From a bacterium (lineage in GTDB: Bacteria > Bacillota > Clostridia > Lachnospirales > Lachnospiraceae), in NCBI GenBank assembly GCA_023666335.1, contig JAMPCE010000006.1:1-64000 (forward strand): a stretch of 64,000 nucleotides of DNA, read 5' to 3'. The translations under genes were made by a program, and so were the position numbers. The notes under the pieces were generated by a model. It saw only the letters and a list, made by a program, of their open reading frames with translations, was not told where the DNA came from and did no database searches. The number at the start of each line of letters is the position of its first letter. Position 1 is the stretch's first letter. Shown piece by piece: positions 44,384-53,258 of this stretch.

Positions 44384-44620
44384 TCAGCCGATGCTCGGCC
44401 CCTTGAAGATCTGGTTGACATCTTCCAGATGAACATCCGGTTCTTCCTCCTTTGCGAGGGACCCCACCAGCTCTTCCATCTCTCTTTTCGAGAGCACGCC
44501 GCGGCTGCGCTCCACAAATTCTTCTTTCTCGTCGTCCGACATGTCTACGAACCGATCCATAGCCGGGCGGTTTCCCGCAAATGCCAGCCCCAGACCGATC
44601 GGTAATGTGTTGTAATCCAT
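44384..44620 (-). CDS. Small hypothetical protein, 78 residues
   Basis: A conserved-looking small protein (MDYNTLPIGLGLAFAGNRPAM...) with an acidic helical C-terminal half (MSDDEKEEFVERSRGVLSKREMEELVGSLAKEE). AGAAAGGAA precedes the ATG at 44620. It lies after the GH3 gene on the same strand, with a strong hairpin between. Function is not recognised. Confidence 0.6.
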   Translation of the reverse strand: MDYNTLPIGLGLAFAGNRPAMDRFVDMSDDEKEEFVERSRGVLSKREMEELVGSLAKEEEPDVHLEDVNQIFKGPSIG

Positions 44621-44653
44621 TTTTATCATTCCTTTCTGCCTATGATCCGAACT

Positions 44654-44691
44654 GTTCCGGAAAGATCGTCTGAAACGATCTTTCGTGGAAC
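44654..44691. repeat. Strong hairpin between GH3 and the small-protein gene
   Basis: GAAAGATCGT (44660-44669) pairs with ACGATCTTTC (44675-44684), extended by GTTCC/GGAAC outside. It lacks a T run on either strand. It may mark an mRNA processing or stability element after the GH3 gene. Confidence 0.55.
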
Positions 44692-44729
44692 CGTCTACCA
44701 TCAGCATTTACGCAAAAAGGAAAATATAT

Positions 44730-46970
44730 TCAGGAAAGCGTCGCAATGCCCCGTAATCTGATATCTTCACAGGACGCGCCCACCAGGATCTCATAGTCGC
44801 CCGCATCCGTGATAAATTCATGCAGATCCGTATCAAAATAGGCAAAATCTTCCGGCTTTAACGTCAGATTGACTTTTTTTGTGCGCCCTGCGGAGAGCTT
44901 TACTTTTGCAAAGGCTTTCAACTCCTTGTCCGGTCTGTCCGTCTTCGGGCTGATCGGCGCCACATATACCTGCACGATCTCCGCTCCGGTGCGCCTCCCC
45001 GTGTTTTTGACCGATACAGTCAATTTAACGTCCCTGCCTTTTTCCACCTTCAATTTCAGATCGTTGTACTCGAACCGGGTGTAGGAAAGACCGTGCCCGA
45101 AGCAGAATGCCGGTTTGATCCGCTGCCTGTCGTAATGACGGTAGCCGCAGTACAGACCCTCTTCCAGCGTGATCTTTTCCCAGATGCCGAACTGCCCGTT
45201 CTTTGCCGTTGCAGAGTCCTCGTATTTTTCAGGAAACGTTTCCGCCAGTTTTGCGGACGGATTTACCTCGCCGAAAAGAATCTTTGCAAACGCGTTTCCT
45301 GTCTCCATCCCCGCATAGTAACTCCACAGGATCGCCTGCGCCCTGTCGCGCCAGGGCATTTCCACGGGCGAGCCGCCCACAAACGTAATGACGGCGTCCT
45401 GTCTGACTTTCAGAAGTTCCTCGATCAGAAGATCCTGCTCGTAGGGCAGCTTCAGATCGGGTCTGTCAAATCCCTCGCTGTCATAGTCGTGATTCAAACC
45501 GCCCACAAAGATAACCGCATCAGCCTCCTTTGCCAGCGCAAGCGCCTGCTCAAAGAGCACTTTGTTTTTCTCATGAATCTCCGCCTTTTCTTTCTCGATC
45601 TGCGCAAGCCGCTCCTCATCACCTCTCCTGTGATCCGCTGTATTGTCTTCCAGAGCGGTCCGCACCGCCTGTCCCACCGTCGTATTTTTCAGGTCGTCCA
45701 GACTCGAAGCCTGCCAGTTCGTCTCAAAAGTCTTAGGCTTCGGGGGAACATAGTAGCCCGGCGCGTACTCCACTTTCACATTGCCGCCCAGATACATCTT
45801 AAGACCCGCCAGCGGGCAGATCTCGTAGAGCGCCTTGATCTCCGCGCTGCCGCCGCCGTCGGAATGGACTTTGGCTGCATTTGCGCCGATCACCGCCAGT
45901 TTTTTGATCTTTTTCGCATCCAGAGGAAGCGTGCGGTTCTCATTTTTTAACAGGATCATGGATTCCTCCGCCGTGCGCAGGATAGCCTCCCGGCTGGACG
46001 GCGCGTTATATGTGCCCTGCTCGCGGTGTACCTTTTCAGGACCGATCATTTTCAAACGGTACATCATGCGCAGCAGGTTTTTCACCTTGGCGTCCACCAC
46101 GCTCTCCGCCACTTCGCCTTTCTGAATCAGCTCTTTTAAAGGATTCGCCAGAATATAATTATCAAAATCCGGAAAGATCGACATCTCCAGATCCATCGAG
46201 CATTCCGCCGCTTCTTTTGTGTTGTGCACGCCGCCCCAATCGCTGATCACCGCGCCGTCATATCCCCATTCCTCCCGCAGAATGCGGTCTAAGAGCGTCT
46301 TGCTCTCGCAGCAGTACTCGCCGTTTATCTTATTGTAAGCCGCCATGATGGAATAGCTTTGGCCCTCCTGCACCGCTGCTTTAAATGCGAGCAGATAGAG
46401 TTCGTAGAGCGTCCGCTCGTCAATGGTCTCGTCCACGATCAGGCGCCCCGTCTCCTGCACATTGGCGGAAAAATGCTTGACGCAGGCCGCTACATCGTTT
46501 TCCTGCACCCCTTTGATAAAAGGCACCACCAACGCCGCCGTCAGCGCCGGATCCTCGCTCATATACTCAAAATTCCTGCCGCATCTGGGGTCGCGCTTGA
46601 TATTGATGCCCGGCGCCAGGATCACATCCTTGCCGCGCCCTCTTGCCTCCATCCCCAGCACATGTCCCATTTCGCGGGCAAGCTCCGGATTCCATGAGGA
46701 AGCGAGCGCGCTGTTGCTGGGAAGATAGGAGACCATATCGTCCTGATTTCCCGCAGGGATCCACCTGTCGCTCATAAATTCCGCGCGCACGCCCATCGGT
46801 CCGTCGTCGCACACGATCCCGGGAATCCCCAGCCGCTCGACTCCTCCCGAAGCAAACAGCGCCGCGCCGTGGATCATCGTTATCTTCTCATCCAACGTCA
46901 GCTTTTTCAGCAGCCGCTCGATCTCCCTTTCTCGCTTTTTTACAATTTTTGCCTCATCTTTTTTCACCAT
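44730..46970 (-). CDS. Family 3 beta-glucosidase-like glycoside hydrolase
   Basis: A 746-residue cytoplasmic enzyme without signal peptide. The (alpha/beta)8 domain comes first, with the conserved CDDGPMGVR and the nucleophile Asp region YDGAVISDWGGVHN. The (alpha/beta)6 sandwich follows, with AVIGANAAKVHSDGGGSAE, and a C-terminal fibronectin-like domain (KLTVSVKNTGRRTGAEIVQVYVAPI) ends it. Removes terminal beta-linked glucose, xylose or similar. Adjacent to the GH127 gene (33 bases upstream), so the pair probably processes imported plant-type oligosaccharides. Confidence 0.93.
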   Translation of the reverse strand: MVKKDEAKIVKKREREIERLLKKLTLDEKITMIHGAALFASGGVERLGIPGIVCDDGPMGVRAEFMSDRWIPAGNQDDMVSYLPSNSALASSWNPELAREMGHVLGMEARGRGKDVILAPGINIKRDPRCGRNFEYMSEDPALTAALVVPFIKGVQENDVAACVKHFSANVQETGRLIVDETIDERTLYELYLLAFKAAVQEGQSYSIMAAYNKINGEYCCESKTLLDRILREEWGYDGAVISDWGGVHNTKEAAECSMDLEMSIFPDFDNYILANPLKELIQKGEVAESVVDAKVKNLLRMMYRLKMIGPEKVHREQGTYNAPSSREAILRTAEESMILLKNENRTLPLDAKKIKKLAVIGANAAKVHSDGGGSAEIKALYEICPLAGLKMYLGGNVKVEYAPGYYVPPKPKTFETNWQASSLDDLKNTTVGQAVRTALEDNTADHRRGDEERLAQIEKEKAEIHEKNKVLFEQALALAKEADAVIFVGGLNHDYDSEGFDRPDLKLPYEQDLLIEELLKVRQDAVITFVGGSPVEMPWRDRAQAILWSYYAGMETGNAFAKILFGEVNPSAKLAETFPEKYEDSATAKNGQFGIWEKITLEEGLYCGYRHYDRQRIKPAFCFGHGLSYTRFEYNDLKLKVEKGRDVKLTVSVKNTGRRTGAEIVQVYVAPISPKTDRPDKELKAFAKVKLSAGRTKKVNLTLKPEDFAYFDTDLHEFITDAGDYEILVGASCEDIRLRGIATLS

Positions 46971-47003
46971 GCTCTGCTGCCTCCTGTTTCCTTTTCTTTA
47001 TTC

Positions 47004-48941
47004 CTAATCCCTCTCCGGGATCCACACCCGCATCTGGTTCAATCCCCGGTTTCCCCAGGTATAATACGGCACAAACGTGATCTGACAGGGCTGCGCTTTC
47101 TGCCTGTCAAAACTGTAAAGCGCTTCGTTTACCGTCTCCCGATATCCTTCCGCATACAACTTTTGAATCCCGAACAGCTCATTCGGCAGATACTCGCCCA
47201 CCGTCACCTTGCCGTCCCGTTTCAGGCTCAAAGAGAGGATATCGTTTTCGTTATCTATGCCCTCCGCACAGTAAAGTAAAGGTCCTCTCTGTAAGGCTGC
47301 CCTGCCCGTATTGGCGGAGACGCGGCTGCTGGTATACACGCGCTTTACCGAAAGGTCGAGCTCCACCGTGATCACATCGTCCGCCGTGTATTCTCCTTTC
47401 AGATCCGCATAGCCGTCCCGGACCACGCAGTCCGTTTCTTTTCCGTTTAAGAAAATCTTCGTCTGTCCGCTCCACGCGGGAATGCGGATCATAAGCGGCA
47501 CGGTCATGCTGCTCTTTCCCTCCTGCGGCGCAAAGCGGTAAGTCAGCTTCCCGTCATACGGATACTGTGTCTCTAAGACCACCTTTCCGCCAAAACGACC
47601 GCTTACGTCAAGTGTGCCTGCAATATACAGATTGGAAGACAGCGCGTCTTCTTCTATGCGCCAGGCGTATTCCGCAACGGACCCCAGAAGCCTTGCCACA
47701 TTGGGCGGGCAGCAGGCGCAGGTGAACCACTTGGGTCTGACGGGCAGCGCGTGCCTGTGCGTCTGCGCCTCTCCGGATATGCCGGGCAGCACCTCCAGCG
47801 GATTGACATAGAAGAACTTCGTGCCGTCGAGCTGCATCCCTGCCAGCACACAGTTGTAAAGCGCCCGCTCCATCACGTCCGCATACTTTCCGTTCCGTTC
47901 CAGAGAAAGCATCTTATTGGAGAAAAAGATCAGACCGATCGCCGCGCAGGTCTCCGCATAGGCTGTGTCGTTCGGCAGATGGTCGTCCTTTGTAAACGCC
48001 TCCCCCTCATAGGCGGAACCGATCGCGCCCGTGACATACATCCTGTGCTGCGTGATGTTGTTCCAGAGCGTCTTACATGCCGCCGCAAGCTCCTGATCTT
48101 TCGTCTCCGCGGCTGCATCCGCCATGCCCGTATAAAGGTAGACTGCGCGCACGGCATGTCCCACCGCCTTGTCCTGCTGCCGCACCGGCGCATGATACTG
48201 CGCATACTCCTTATCCTCGGGATTATTGCCCCAGACGCGCCAGGAATCTTTTTCCATTTCTTTCTTATAATAATCCGAATCGACGCCGCGCACGTTAATA
48301 AAGTGCAGGGCAAGTTCCTTATACTTTTCATTCTTGGTGCAGCGGTAGAGCCGCATCAGGGCAAGTTCGATCTCGGGATGCCCGGGATACCCCGCCGCTC
48401 CCTCTTCGATAAAATGACGGTAAATGTGATCCGCCATGCCGCACATGATCTCCAACAGCCTCGTCTTTCCCGTGCACTCCGCATAAGCCACCGCCGCCTC
48501 GATCATATGCCCCGCACAGTAAAGCTCGTGCGCCTCGTGCAGATTCGTCCACCGCTTCTCCGGCGCTTTGACCGTAAAATATGTATTGAGATAACCGTCC
48601 TCATGCTGTGCTTGACCGATTAAGTCAATGATTTCGTCGCACCGCTTTTCCAGCGCCGCATCGGGATTCTGCGCCAGAGAATAAGCCGCGCCCTCCAGCC
48701 ATTTCGCCACGTCGCTGTCCTGAAACACCATACCGTAAAATTCTCCGTCACAGCTTCCGGTCTTTAACTTTTTCGCCGCCATGCGGAAGTTTTCGATACA
48801 GTGGCTCTTTTCCGCGCCCTCGATCTGATCGTTCAGCGCCCGCTCCTGATAGGGGAGCACCACATCTTTCACCAGTTTTTCGTAGCGGCCGAAAAACCCC
48901 TCGCCGACCGTAAAATTCTTTATCAGCTTCAAATCCGCCAT
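47004..48941 (-). CDS. GH127-family beta-L-arabinofuranosidase
   Basis: The 645 residues match the GH127 (formerly DUF1680) family: an alpha/alpha-barrel with QHEDGYLNTYFTVKAPEKRWTNLHEAHELYCAGHMIEAA, and the catalytic-cysteine/zinc motif KWFTCACCPPNVARLLGS. This family cleaves beta-1,2-linked arabinofuranosyl disaccharides with a cysteine nucleophile held by zinc. AAGGAG sets the ATG at 48941. No secretion signal, so substrates are taken up first; the transporter is not in this window. Confidence 0.93.
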   Translation of the reverse strand: MADLKLIKNFTVGEGFFGRYEKLVKDVVLPYQERALNDQIEGAEKSHCIENFRMAAKKLKTGSCDGEFYGMVFQDSDVAKWLEGAAYSLAQNPDAALEKRCDEIIDLIGQAQHEDGYLNTYFTVKAPEKRWTNLHEAHELYCAGHMIEAAVAYAECTGKTRLLEIMCGMADHIYRHFIEEGAAGYPGHPEIELALMRLYRCTKNEKYKELALHFINVRGVDSDYYKKEMEKDSWRVWGNNPEDKEYAQYHAPVRQQDKAVGHAVRAVYLYTGMADAAAETKDQELAAACKTLWNNITQHRMYVTGAIGSAYEGEAFTKDDHLPNDTAYAETCAAIGLIFFSNKMLSLERNGKYADVMERALYNCVLAGMQLDGTKFFYVNPLEVLPGISGEAQTHRHALPVRPKWFTCACCPPNVARLLGSVAEYAWRIEEDALSSNLYIAGTLDVSGRFGGKVVLETQYPYDGKLTYRFAPQEGKSSMTVPLMIRIPAWSGQTKIFLNGKETDCVVRDGYADLKGEYTADDVITVELDLSVKRVYTSSRVSANTGRAALQRGPLLYCAEGIDNENDILSLSLKRDGKVTVGEYLPNELFGIQKLYAEGYRETVNEALYSFDRQKAQPCQITFVPYYTWGNRGLNQMRVWIPERD

Positions 48942-49112
48942 CAGTATTCTCCTTGTCTGTAATTTGTTTGTACTCATCTTGTATTATATTCGAAAACAGA
49001 CCGCAAGGAAATAGGATAAGTGTGATTTTTCAATCTAATTCTTTCAGAAACATTGACAATACCCTTAAAAATGTTGTATTATCATAGTTGTTCATAAAGA
49101 ATCGCTGGATAT

Positions 49113-49186
49113 CGAAGCGTGGCTCAGTTTGGTAGAGCGCTGCGTTCGGGACGCAGAGGTCGCAGGTTCAAATCCTGTCGCTTCGA
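49113..49186 (+). tRNA. tRNA-Pro (CGG)
   Basis: The acceptor stem CGAAGCG/CGCTTCG, D arm GCTC/GAGC, anticodon stem CTGCG/CGCAG with loop TTCGGGA (anticodon CGG), and T arm GCAGG/CCTGT are all present. Discriminator is A; CCA is not encoded. Reads CCG proline codons. Confidence 0.95.
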
Positions 49187-49190
49187 CTGG

Positions 49191-49224
49191 AAAACACCGG
49201 GTCATGAAAGATCCGGTGTTTTTT
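49191..49224 (+). terminator. Terminator of the tRNA-Pro gene
   Basis: AAAACACCGG (49191-49200) pairs with CCGGTGTTTT (49213-49222), followed by further T. It lies 4 bases after the tRNA. Confidence 0.85.
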
Positions 49225-49247
49225 GAACTTTAAGGAGGGGCAGCGCC

Positions 49248-49490
49248 GTGTTATTTTATAATTGGCTGGAAGTATACTGTACTTCTGAAATGGAAAAATT
49301 CTTTATTGCCAAGAATCTGTTGAATGAGCGCGAAATTCCATATAAAACAGACATCATCAATCATCATTTAAGGCTTTTGGGTAATACGGGTCCCGCTTTG
49401 TGCAGAGACGGCAATGTGAAGGATTTTTACAAAATTTTGGTAAAAAGGGAAAATGCACTTCAAGTCAGGCATTTATTATCTGAAATTTGA
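49248..49490 (+). CDS. Small hypothetical protein, 80 residues
   Basis: Starts at GTG with AGGAGGGG 7 bases upstream. The sequence (NWLEVYCTSEMEKFFIAKNLLNEREIPYKTDIIN...) resembles short DUF2007-like proteins with a split beta-alpha-beta fold, but that match is tentative. It follows the tRNA-Pro terminator and is probably transcribed separately. Confidence 0.65.
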   Translation: MLFYNWLEVYCTSEMEKFFIAKNLLNEREIPYKTDIINHHLRLLGNTGPALCRDGNVKDFYKILVKRENALQVRHLLSEI

Positions 49491-49515
49491 TATTACAAAT
49501 AACGCGGTCTGACAG

Positions 49516-49848
49516 TTATCTGACCATATTTCCTATGGCTTCTTCCACCGCCGCATTCAAACTTTTTCCGTGTTCCATCGCATAAACAGCGATATTTCGA
49601 TGAAGTTCAGGACTGATTCTGATGTTAAACGTTCCTTTATATGCCTGTTCAGGCTCTACATTGCGCCCCTCGCAATCAGACAAATATTCATCGATCACGT
49701 TTCGGAAATCCTGCTCCAATTCCCGAACGGAATCTCCTTCATAAGATAATAAAGATTTGATTCCGACTACCTTTCCGTAAAGGCAGTTATCTTCTTTTGA
49801 ATACTCCACTGTGCCATTATAATTTTTATAAGATAACAAACTACTCAT
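49516..49848 (-). CDS. hicB: HicB-family antitoxin
   Basis: A 110-residue HicB: N-terminal RNase-H-like fold (NYNGTVEYSKEDNCLYGKVVGIKSLLSYEGDSVRELEQDFRNVIDEYLSDCE) and C-terminal ribbon-helix-helix (GTFNIRISPELHRNIAVYAMEHGKSLNAAVEEAI). AAAGGATG sets the start at 49848. The upstream toxin gene is a deletion remnant, so this antitoxin is intact without an active partner here. It may still bind its own promoter or toxins encoded elsewhere. Confidence 0.87.
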   Translation of the reverse strand: MSSLLSYKNYNGTVEYSKEDNCLYGKVVGIKSLLSYEGDSVRELEQDFRNVIDEYLSDCEGRNVEPEQAYKGTFNIRISPELHRNIAVYAMEHGKSLNAAVEEAIGNMVR

Positions 49849-49978
49849 AGCAAACCATCCTTTCTTAATTTCTCTATGACCTGATCTAATACATACCTTT
49901 TTAAGATTCCATTTCTTCAAAAGTAAAGTCCCTTGGTTTTTTCAGAAGTCTTTTTATCAATTTATCTTTTTTACCCAT
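49845..49978 (-). pseudogene. HicA toxin remnant with internal deletion
   Basis: Translation from ATG 49978 gives the typical HicA start (MGKKDKLIKRLLKKPRDFTF, then EEMES) and then a stop codon. One frame over, immediately after the join, the typical HicA end appears (LKRYVLDQVIEKLRKDGLL) with a TGA that overlaps the HicB start, as in intact hicAB pairs. Only about 40 residues remain of roughly 75-85; the middle part, with the active-site His and Gly/Lys-rich loop, is gone. A ribosome site (GGGGAG) is still present upstream. Confidence 0.88.
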
Positions 49979-50100
49979 AGTAAACTCCCCTTTTCTTATA
50001 TTCTACTACTGCCCATAGAAATATGCAACTATTTTTAGTTGCTATTTCAAGCATCTACCGCCCCACGCATAATCCCCCAAAAATCGGACACTCTGATAGC

Positions 50101-50673
50101 ATGGAGAAAAAAATATCCTCGCACGGATTCGACTTTTATGTATTATTATTCTTCCTCACCGCCTTTGCGGGCTGGGCGTGGGAAGTCATTTTATTCCTAT
50201 TTACAAAACACGCCTTTGTCAATCGGGGCGTCTATGAGGGGCCTTACCTTCCGATCTACGGCGTCGGAGGGCTCTTGCTCTGCATACTGCTCTTTCGCCT
50301 GAGAAAAAAGCCTTTCCTTGTGTTTGTCCTGTCCCTGCTTCTCTGTACGGTTCTGGAATATCTGACCAGCCTTTTTCTGGAGCGCAGGTGGGGCGTCCGC
50401 TGGTGGGATTACAGCGGTCATTTTCTGAATCTGAACGGACGGGTCTGTCTGCTGGGCGCGGTGTTCTTCGGGCTCGGCGGAACGGCTCTGGTCTGTCTGC
50501 TCCTTCCCTTTTTTGAAAAGCTGTACGGGCGGATCCCGCAAAAATGGCGGACTGCCTGCTGTCTTCTGCTGCTGCTTTTGTTTATCGCGGACGGCGCCTG
50601 GTGCGCCACTCATCCCAACACCGGAGCGGGTATTTCCATGACGTCGGGCGATTTTGCCTTTTTTCGAAAGTGA
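50101..50673 (+). CDS. Putative ABC-transporter type IV membrane protein (CmpB-like)
   Basis: The 190 residues have about five membrane segments and the family pattern YVLLFFLTAFAGWAWEVILFLF and FVNRGVYEGPYLPIYGVGGLLL, found in PF06541 proteins (putative ABC transporter, CmpB). WWDYSGHFLNLNGRVCLLGAVFFG is the second conserved block. No ATPase gene adjoins it. The ribosome site is weak, so the exact start is less certain. Confidence 0.82.
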   Translation: MEKKISSHGFDFYVLLFFLTAFAGWAWEVILFLFTKHAFVNRGVYEGPYLPIYGVGGLLLCILLFRLRKKPFLVFVLSLLLCTVLEYLTSLFLERRWGVRWWDYSGHFLNLNGRVCLLGAVFFGLGGTALVCLLLPFFEKLYGRIPQKWRTACCLLLLLLFIADGAWCATHPNTGAGISMTSGDFAFFRK

Positions 50674-50745
50674 TTTTCATTTCTCTTGTTTTTTCCTCAT
50701 AAAAGGTGTATTCTTATGTAGCAAATTTTTGTGGGGAGGTTTGTT

Positions 50746-51936
50746 ATGGAAGCCTATGAAGTGTTACGGGATCTGGCAATCATTATTTTTGCCGCAAAAT
50801 TTTTCGGCGTACTGGCAAGGAAATGCAAAGCGCCTCAGGTGGTCGGACAGATCGTGGCGGGACTTCTGATCGGTCCGTGTCTGTTAAATTTAGTCGTTCC
50901 CTCCGATTTTATCACACAGATGGCGGAGATCGGCGTCGTCCTTTTGATGTTTGAAGTAGGGCTGGAAACGGATTTAAAAGAATTGGTAAAAACCGGACCT
51001 GTCGCTCTTTTGATCGCCTGCGCAGGCGTATTTATTCCACTGATACTCGGCTCTTTGCTGTATATGGGCTTTTACGGCTTCGCACCCTGGGGCAGCGAAG
51101 CCTTTTACCGGGCAGTCTTTATCGGCACGATCATGACCGCCACCAGCGTGAGCATCACGGTCGCTTCCTTGCAGGAACTGGGTAAGATCAAAGGCAAGGT
51201 CGGCACAACGATCGTGAGCGCCGCCATCATAGACGACGTGATCGGCATCATCGTGCTTACGTTTGTCATCGGCTTTAAGTCTCCGGATTCCCATCCCGGC
51301 ATGGTCATCTTAAAAACGATCGTTTTCTTTATCATTGCAATAGCGGGCGGTTTTGTCCTGTTCAAGGTATTTCTGGTTTTGGACGAACGCTATCCGCATA
51401 CAAGGCGGATCCCCATCGTGGCGCTTGCTTTCTGCTTCGGTCTTTCCTATGTGGCGGAAAAGTATTTCGGCATCGCGGATATCACGGGCGCGTATATCGC
51501 CGGCATCGTGCTCTGTAACTTAAGCGACAACACCTACATAGAACGCAAGGTGGACGTGAGTTCCTATATGCTGTTCGGCCCGCTGTTTTTTGCCAGCATC
51601 GGCTTAAAAACGGACTTTAACGCCATGAATGCCACGCTGCTCGCCTTTTGTCTATGTTTTGTAGTCGTTGCGTTGCTCGCAAAAATCATCGGCTGCGGTC
51701 TGGTCGCCAAGCTCTGCCGCTATTCTTTTTCCGACTCCCTAAAGATCGGCGTCGGCATGATGACGCGCGGCGAAGTGGCGCTGATCGTGGCGCAGAAAGG
51801 GCTGTCCGCAGGTCTTCTGACCGCCGACTATTTTATGGCTGTGATTCTGCTGATCCTGTGCTCCTCCATCGCAACGCCGATCGTTCTGAAATTTTTATAT
51901 AACAGAGATGACGCAATAAAGGAAAGGAGAGCATAA
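50746..51936 (+). CDS. Cation:proton antiporter, CPA2 family
   Basis: A 396-residue membrane protein with 12 or so helices. Conserved motifs are QIVAGLLIGPCLL, EIGVVLLMFEVGLETDLKEL, TATSVSITVASLQELGK and AAIIDDVIGIIVL (the paired acidic ion-binding residues). GGGGAGG sets the ATG at 50746. It lacks a cytoplasmic TrkA-N domain. A 63-residue membrane protein gene follows one base later, presumably in the same operon. Confidence 0.92.
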   Translation: MEAYEVLRDLAIIIFAAKFFGVLARKCKAPQVVGQIVAGLLIGPCLLNLVVPSDFITQMAEIGVVLLMFEVGLETDLKELVKTGPVALLIACAGVFIPLILGSLLYMGFYGFAPWGSEAFYRAVFIGTIMTATSVSITVASLQELGKIKGKVGTTIVSAAIIDDVIGIIVLTFVIGFKSPDSHPGMVILKTIVFFIIAIAGGFVLFKVFLVLDERYPHTRRIPIVALAFCFGLSYVAEKYFGIADITGAYIAGIVLCNLSDNTYIERKVDVSSYMLFGPLFFASIGLKTDFNAMNATLLAFCLCFVVVALLAKIIGCGLVAKLCRYSFSDSLKIGVGMMTRGEVALIVAQKGLSAGLLTADYFMAVILLILCSSIATPIVLKFLYNRDDAIKERRA

Positions 51937-51937
51937 T

Positions 51938-52129
51938 ATGGGAGCTTTTGGTACATTTGACCCAAACCGCGACCCGATGCGCAACGCCGCTCTCAGTGCG
52001 CAGTTTACAAACTATGAGCATAAGAGAGACGAAACGCGCCCATCACCCGTAAAACGCAGGATTGCCTACGCCGTCATGGTCCTGCTGATTGTTTTTTTGA
52101 TCGCTGTCATACTGTTGTTTATCCTATAG
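51938..52129 (+). CDS. Small membrane protein after the antiporter
   Basis: A 63-residue protein with a hydrophilic N-terminal half (GAFGTFDPNRDPMRNAALSAQFTNYEHKRDETRPSPVKRR) and one C-terminal membrane helix (IAYAVMVLLIVFLIAVILLFIL). It starts one base after the antiporter stop with AAAGGAGAG upstream, so the two are coupled. It may be an accessory subunit; function is unknown. Confidence 0.68.
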   Translation: MGAFGTFDPNRDPMRNAALSAQFTNYEHKRDETRPSPVKRRIAYAVMVLLIVFLIAVILLFIL

Positions 52130-52151
52130 CGGACGCATGCGCGACGATTTT

Positions 52152-52469
52152 TTATAGAACTTTCGCAAGCTCCGCCTCTATTTCGTCCTGCCCTACGGCT
52201 CCGACGATATTGCCGACAGCCTCCCCTTTCACAAAGATCTTCATATTGGGGATGTTCATGATGCGGTAGGTTCTGGCGATACCGTCCTCCTCGTCAACAT
52301 CGCACTTGCCGACCTTTACTTTGCCGTCATACTTCTCGGCAAGCTGCTCGATAATCGGCGCCATCATCTTACAGGGACCGCACCATTCCGCATAAAAATC
52401 CACCAGCACGGGGATTTCCGACTGTAAGACTTCCGTTTCAAAATTTTCGGTTGTAAATCTGTACTCCAT
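52152..52469 (-). CDS. trxA: Thioredoxin
   Basis: A 105-residue protein with the active site DFYAEWCGPCKMMAPI and the cis-proline in NIPNMKIF. It reduces disulfides in ribonucleotide reductase and other proteins. The cis-Pro is followed by Asn rather than the more common Thr. Its first 32 bases overlap the end of trmB, which encodes the upstream gene on the same strand. Confidence 0.94.
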   Translation of the reverse strand: MEYRFTTENFETEVLQSEIPVLVDFYAEWCGPCKMMAPIIEQLAEKYDGKVKVGKCDVDEEDGIARTYRIMNIPNMKIFVKGEAVGNIVGAVGQDEIEAELAKVL

Positions 52470-53124
52470 CTTTTTCCTCCTTTTTGTCTCGTTTGATCAC
52501 ATATTTATAGATCGGATTTCCTCTCGAGGAAAACCGCTCCTCATACTCCGTCATGACATTGCCCTGCATCATCTGCGCGTCATGGTGCAGATCTTCCGTC
52601 ATCTGTAAAAGTTTCCATCCCGCCGGCGCAAGTTCTCCCAGCGCAAACTGAAACAAATCCCTATTGTCCGTCTTAAACTCGATCACACCGTCCGCTTTTA
52701 GTATCTCATCATACCGCCGCAAAAATTCACGCGAAGGAAGTCTTCTTTTTGCATGCCTGTCTTTCGGCCAGGGATCGGAAAAATTCAGATAAATGCGGTC
52801 TACTTCACCTTTCGCAAAAACCGACGTGATCTCCTCCGCCTCCATGCGGATAAAATAGAGATTCGGCAGCGGCTCCGCCTCCAGCTTCTGGATCCCGCGG
52901 ATCAGCACGCTGGAATATTTTTCGATCCCCAGATAATTGACGTCGGGATTCTCCCTCGCCAGATCCATGATAAAACGTCCCTTCCCCATGCCGATCTCAA
53001 TGCGGATGGGATGGTCATTTCCGAAGACCTCCCGCCAGCGTCCTTTTTTCTCCTGCAGTTCCTGTATCACAAGCGGACAATCCGCAATCACTTCCCTGGA
53101 ACCCGTCACGTTTCGCAGCCGCAT
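52438..53124 (-). CDS. trmB: tRNA (guanine-N7-)-methyltransferase
   Basis: Methylates G46 of tRNAs with SAM. The 228 residues contain the SAM site RIEIGMGKGRFIMDLA and YLGIEKYSSVL, the family signature LNFSDPWPKDRHAKRRL, and the tail FKTDNRDLF and TEYEERFSSRGNPIYK. The end overlaps trxA by 32 bases, implying translational coupling of unrelated functions. Confidence 0.95.
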   Translation of the reverse strand: MRLRNVTGSREVIADCPLVIQELQEKKGRWREVFGNDHPIRIEIGMGKGRFIMDLARENPDVNYLGIEKYSSVLIRGIQKLEAEPLPNLYFIRMEAEEITSVFAKGEVDRIYLNFSDPWPKDRHAKRRLPSREFLRRYDEILKADGVIEFKTDNRDLFQFALGELAPAGWKLLQMTEDLHHDAQMMQGNVMTEYEERFSSRGNPIYKYVIKRDKKEEKDGVQIYNRKF

Positions 53125-53187
53125 TTCTCAATCTGCCTTTCTTTTATAATTCTGTGACGATTGTACCATATTTTGTATTTTTTGTGA

Positions 53188-53219
53188 ATACACTACTGTT
53201 TTTCCTCAAAATAGTGTAT
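53188..53219. repeat. Inverted repeat upstream of the DacF gene
   Basis: ATACACTA (53188-53195) and TAGTGTAT (53212-53219) form an 8-bp inverted repeat with a 16-base spacer. It lies 40 bases before the carboxypeptidase start, within its probable promoter region. It may bind a regulator. Confidence 0.4.
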
Positions 53220-53258
53220 GATAAGTATGTATATGATATGGCAGAGAGGTTTTGTAAT

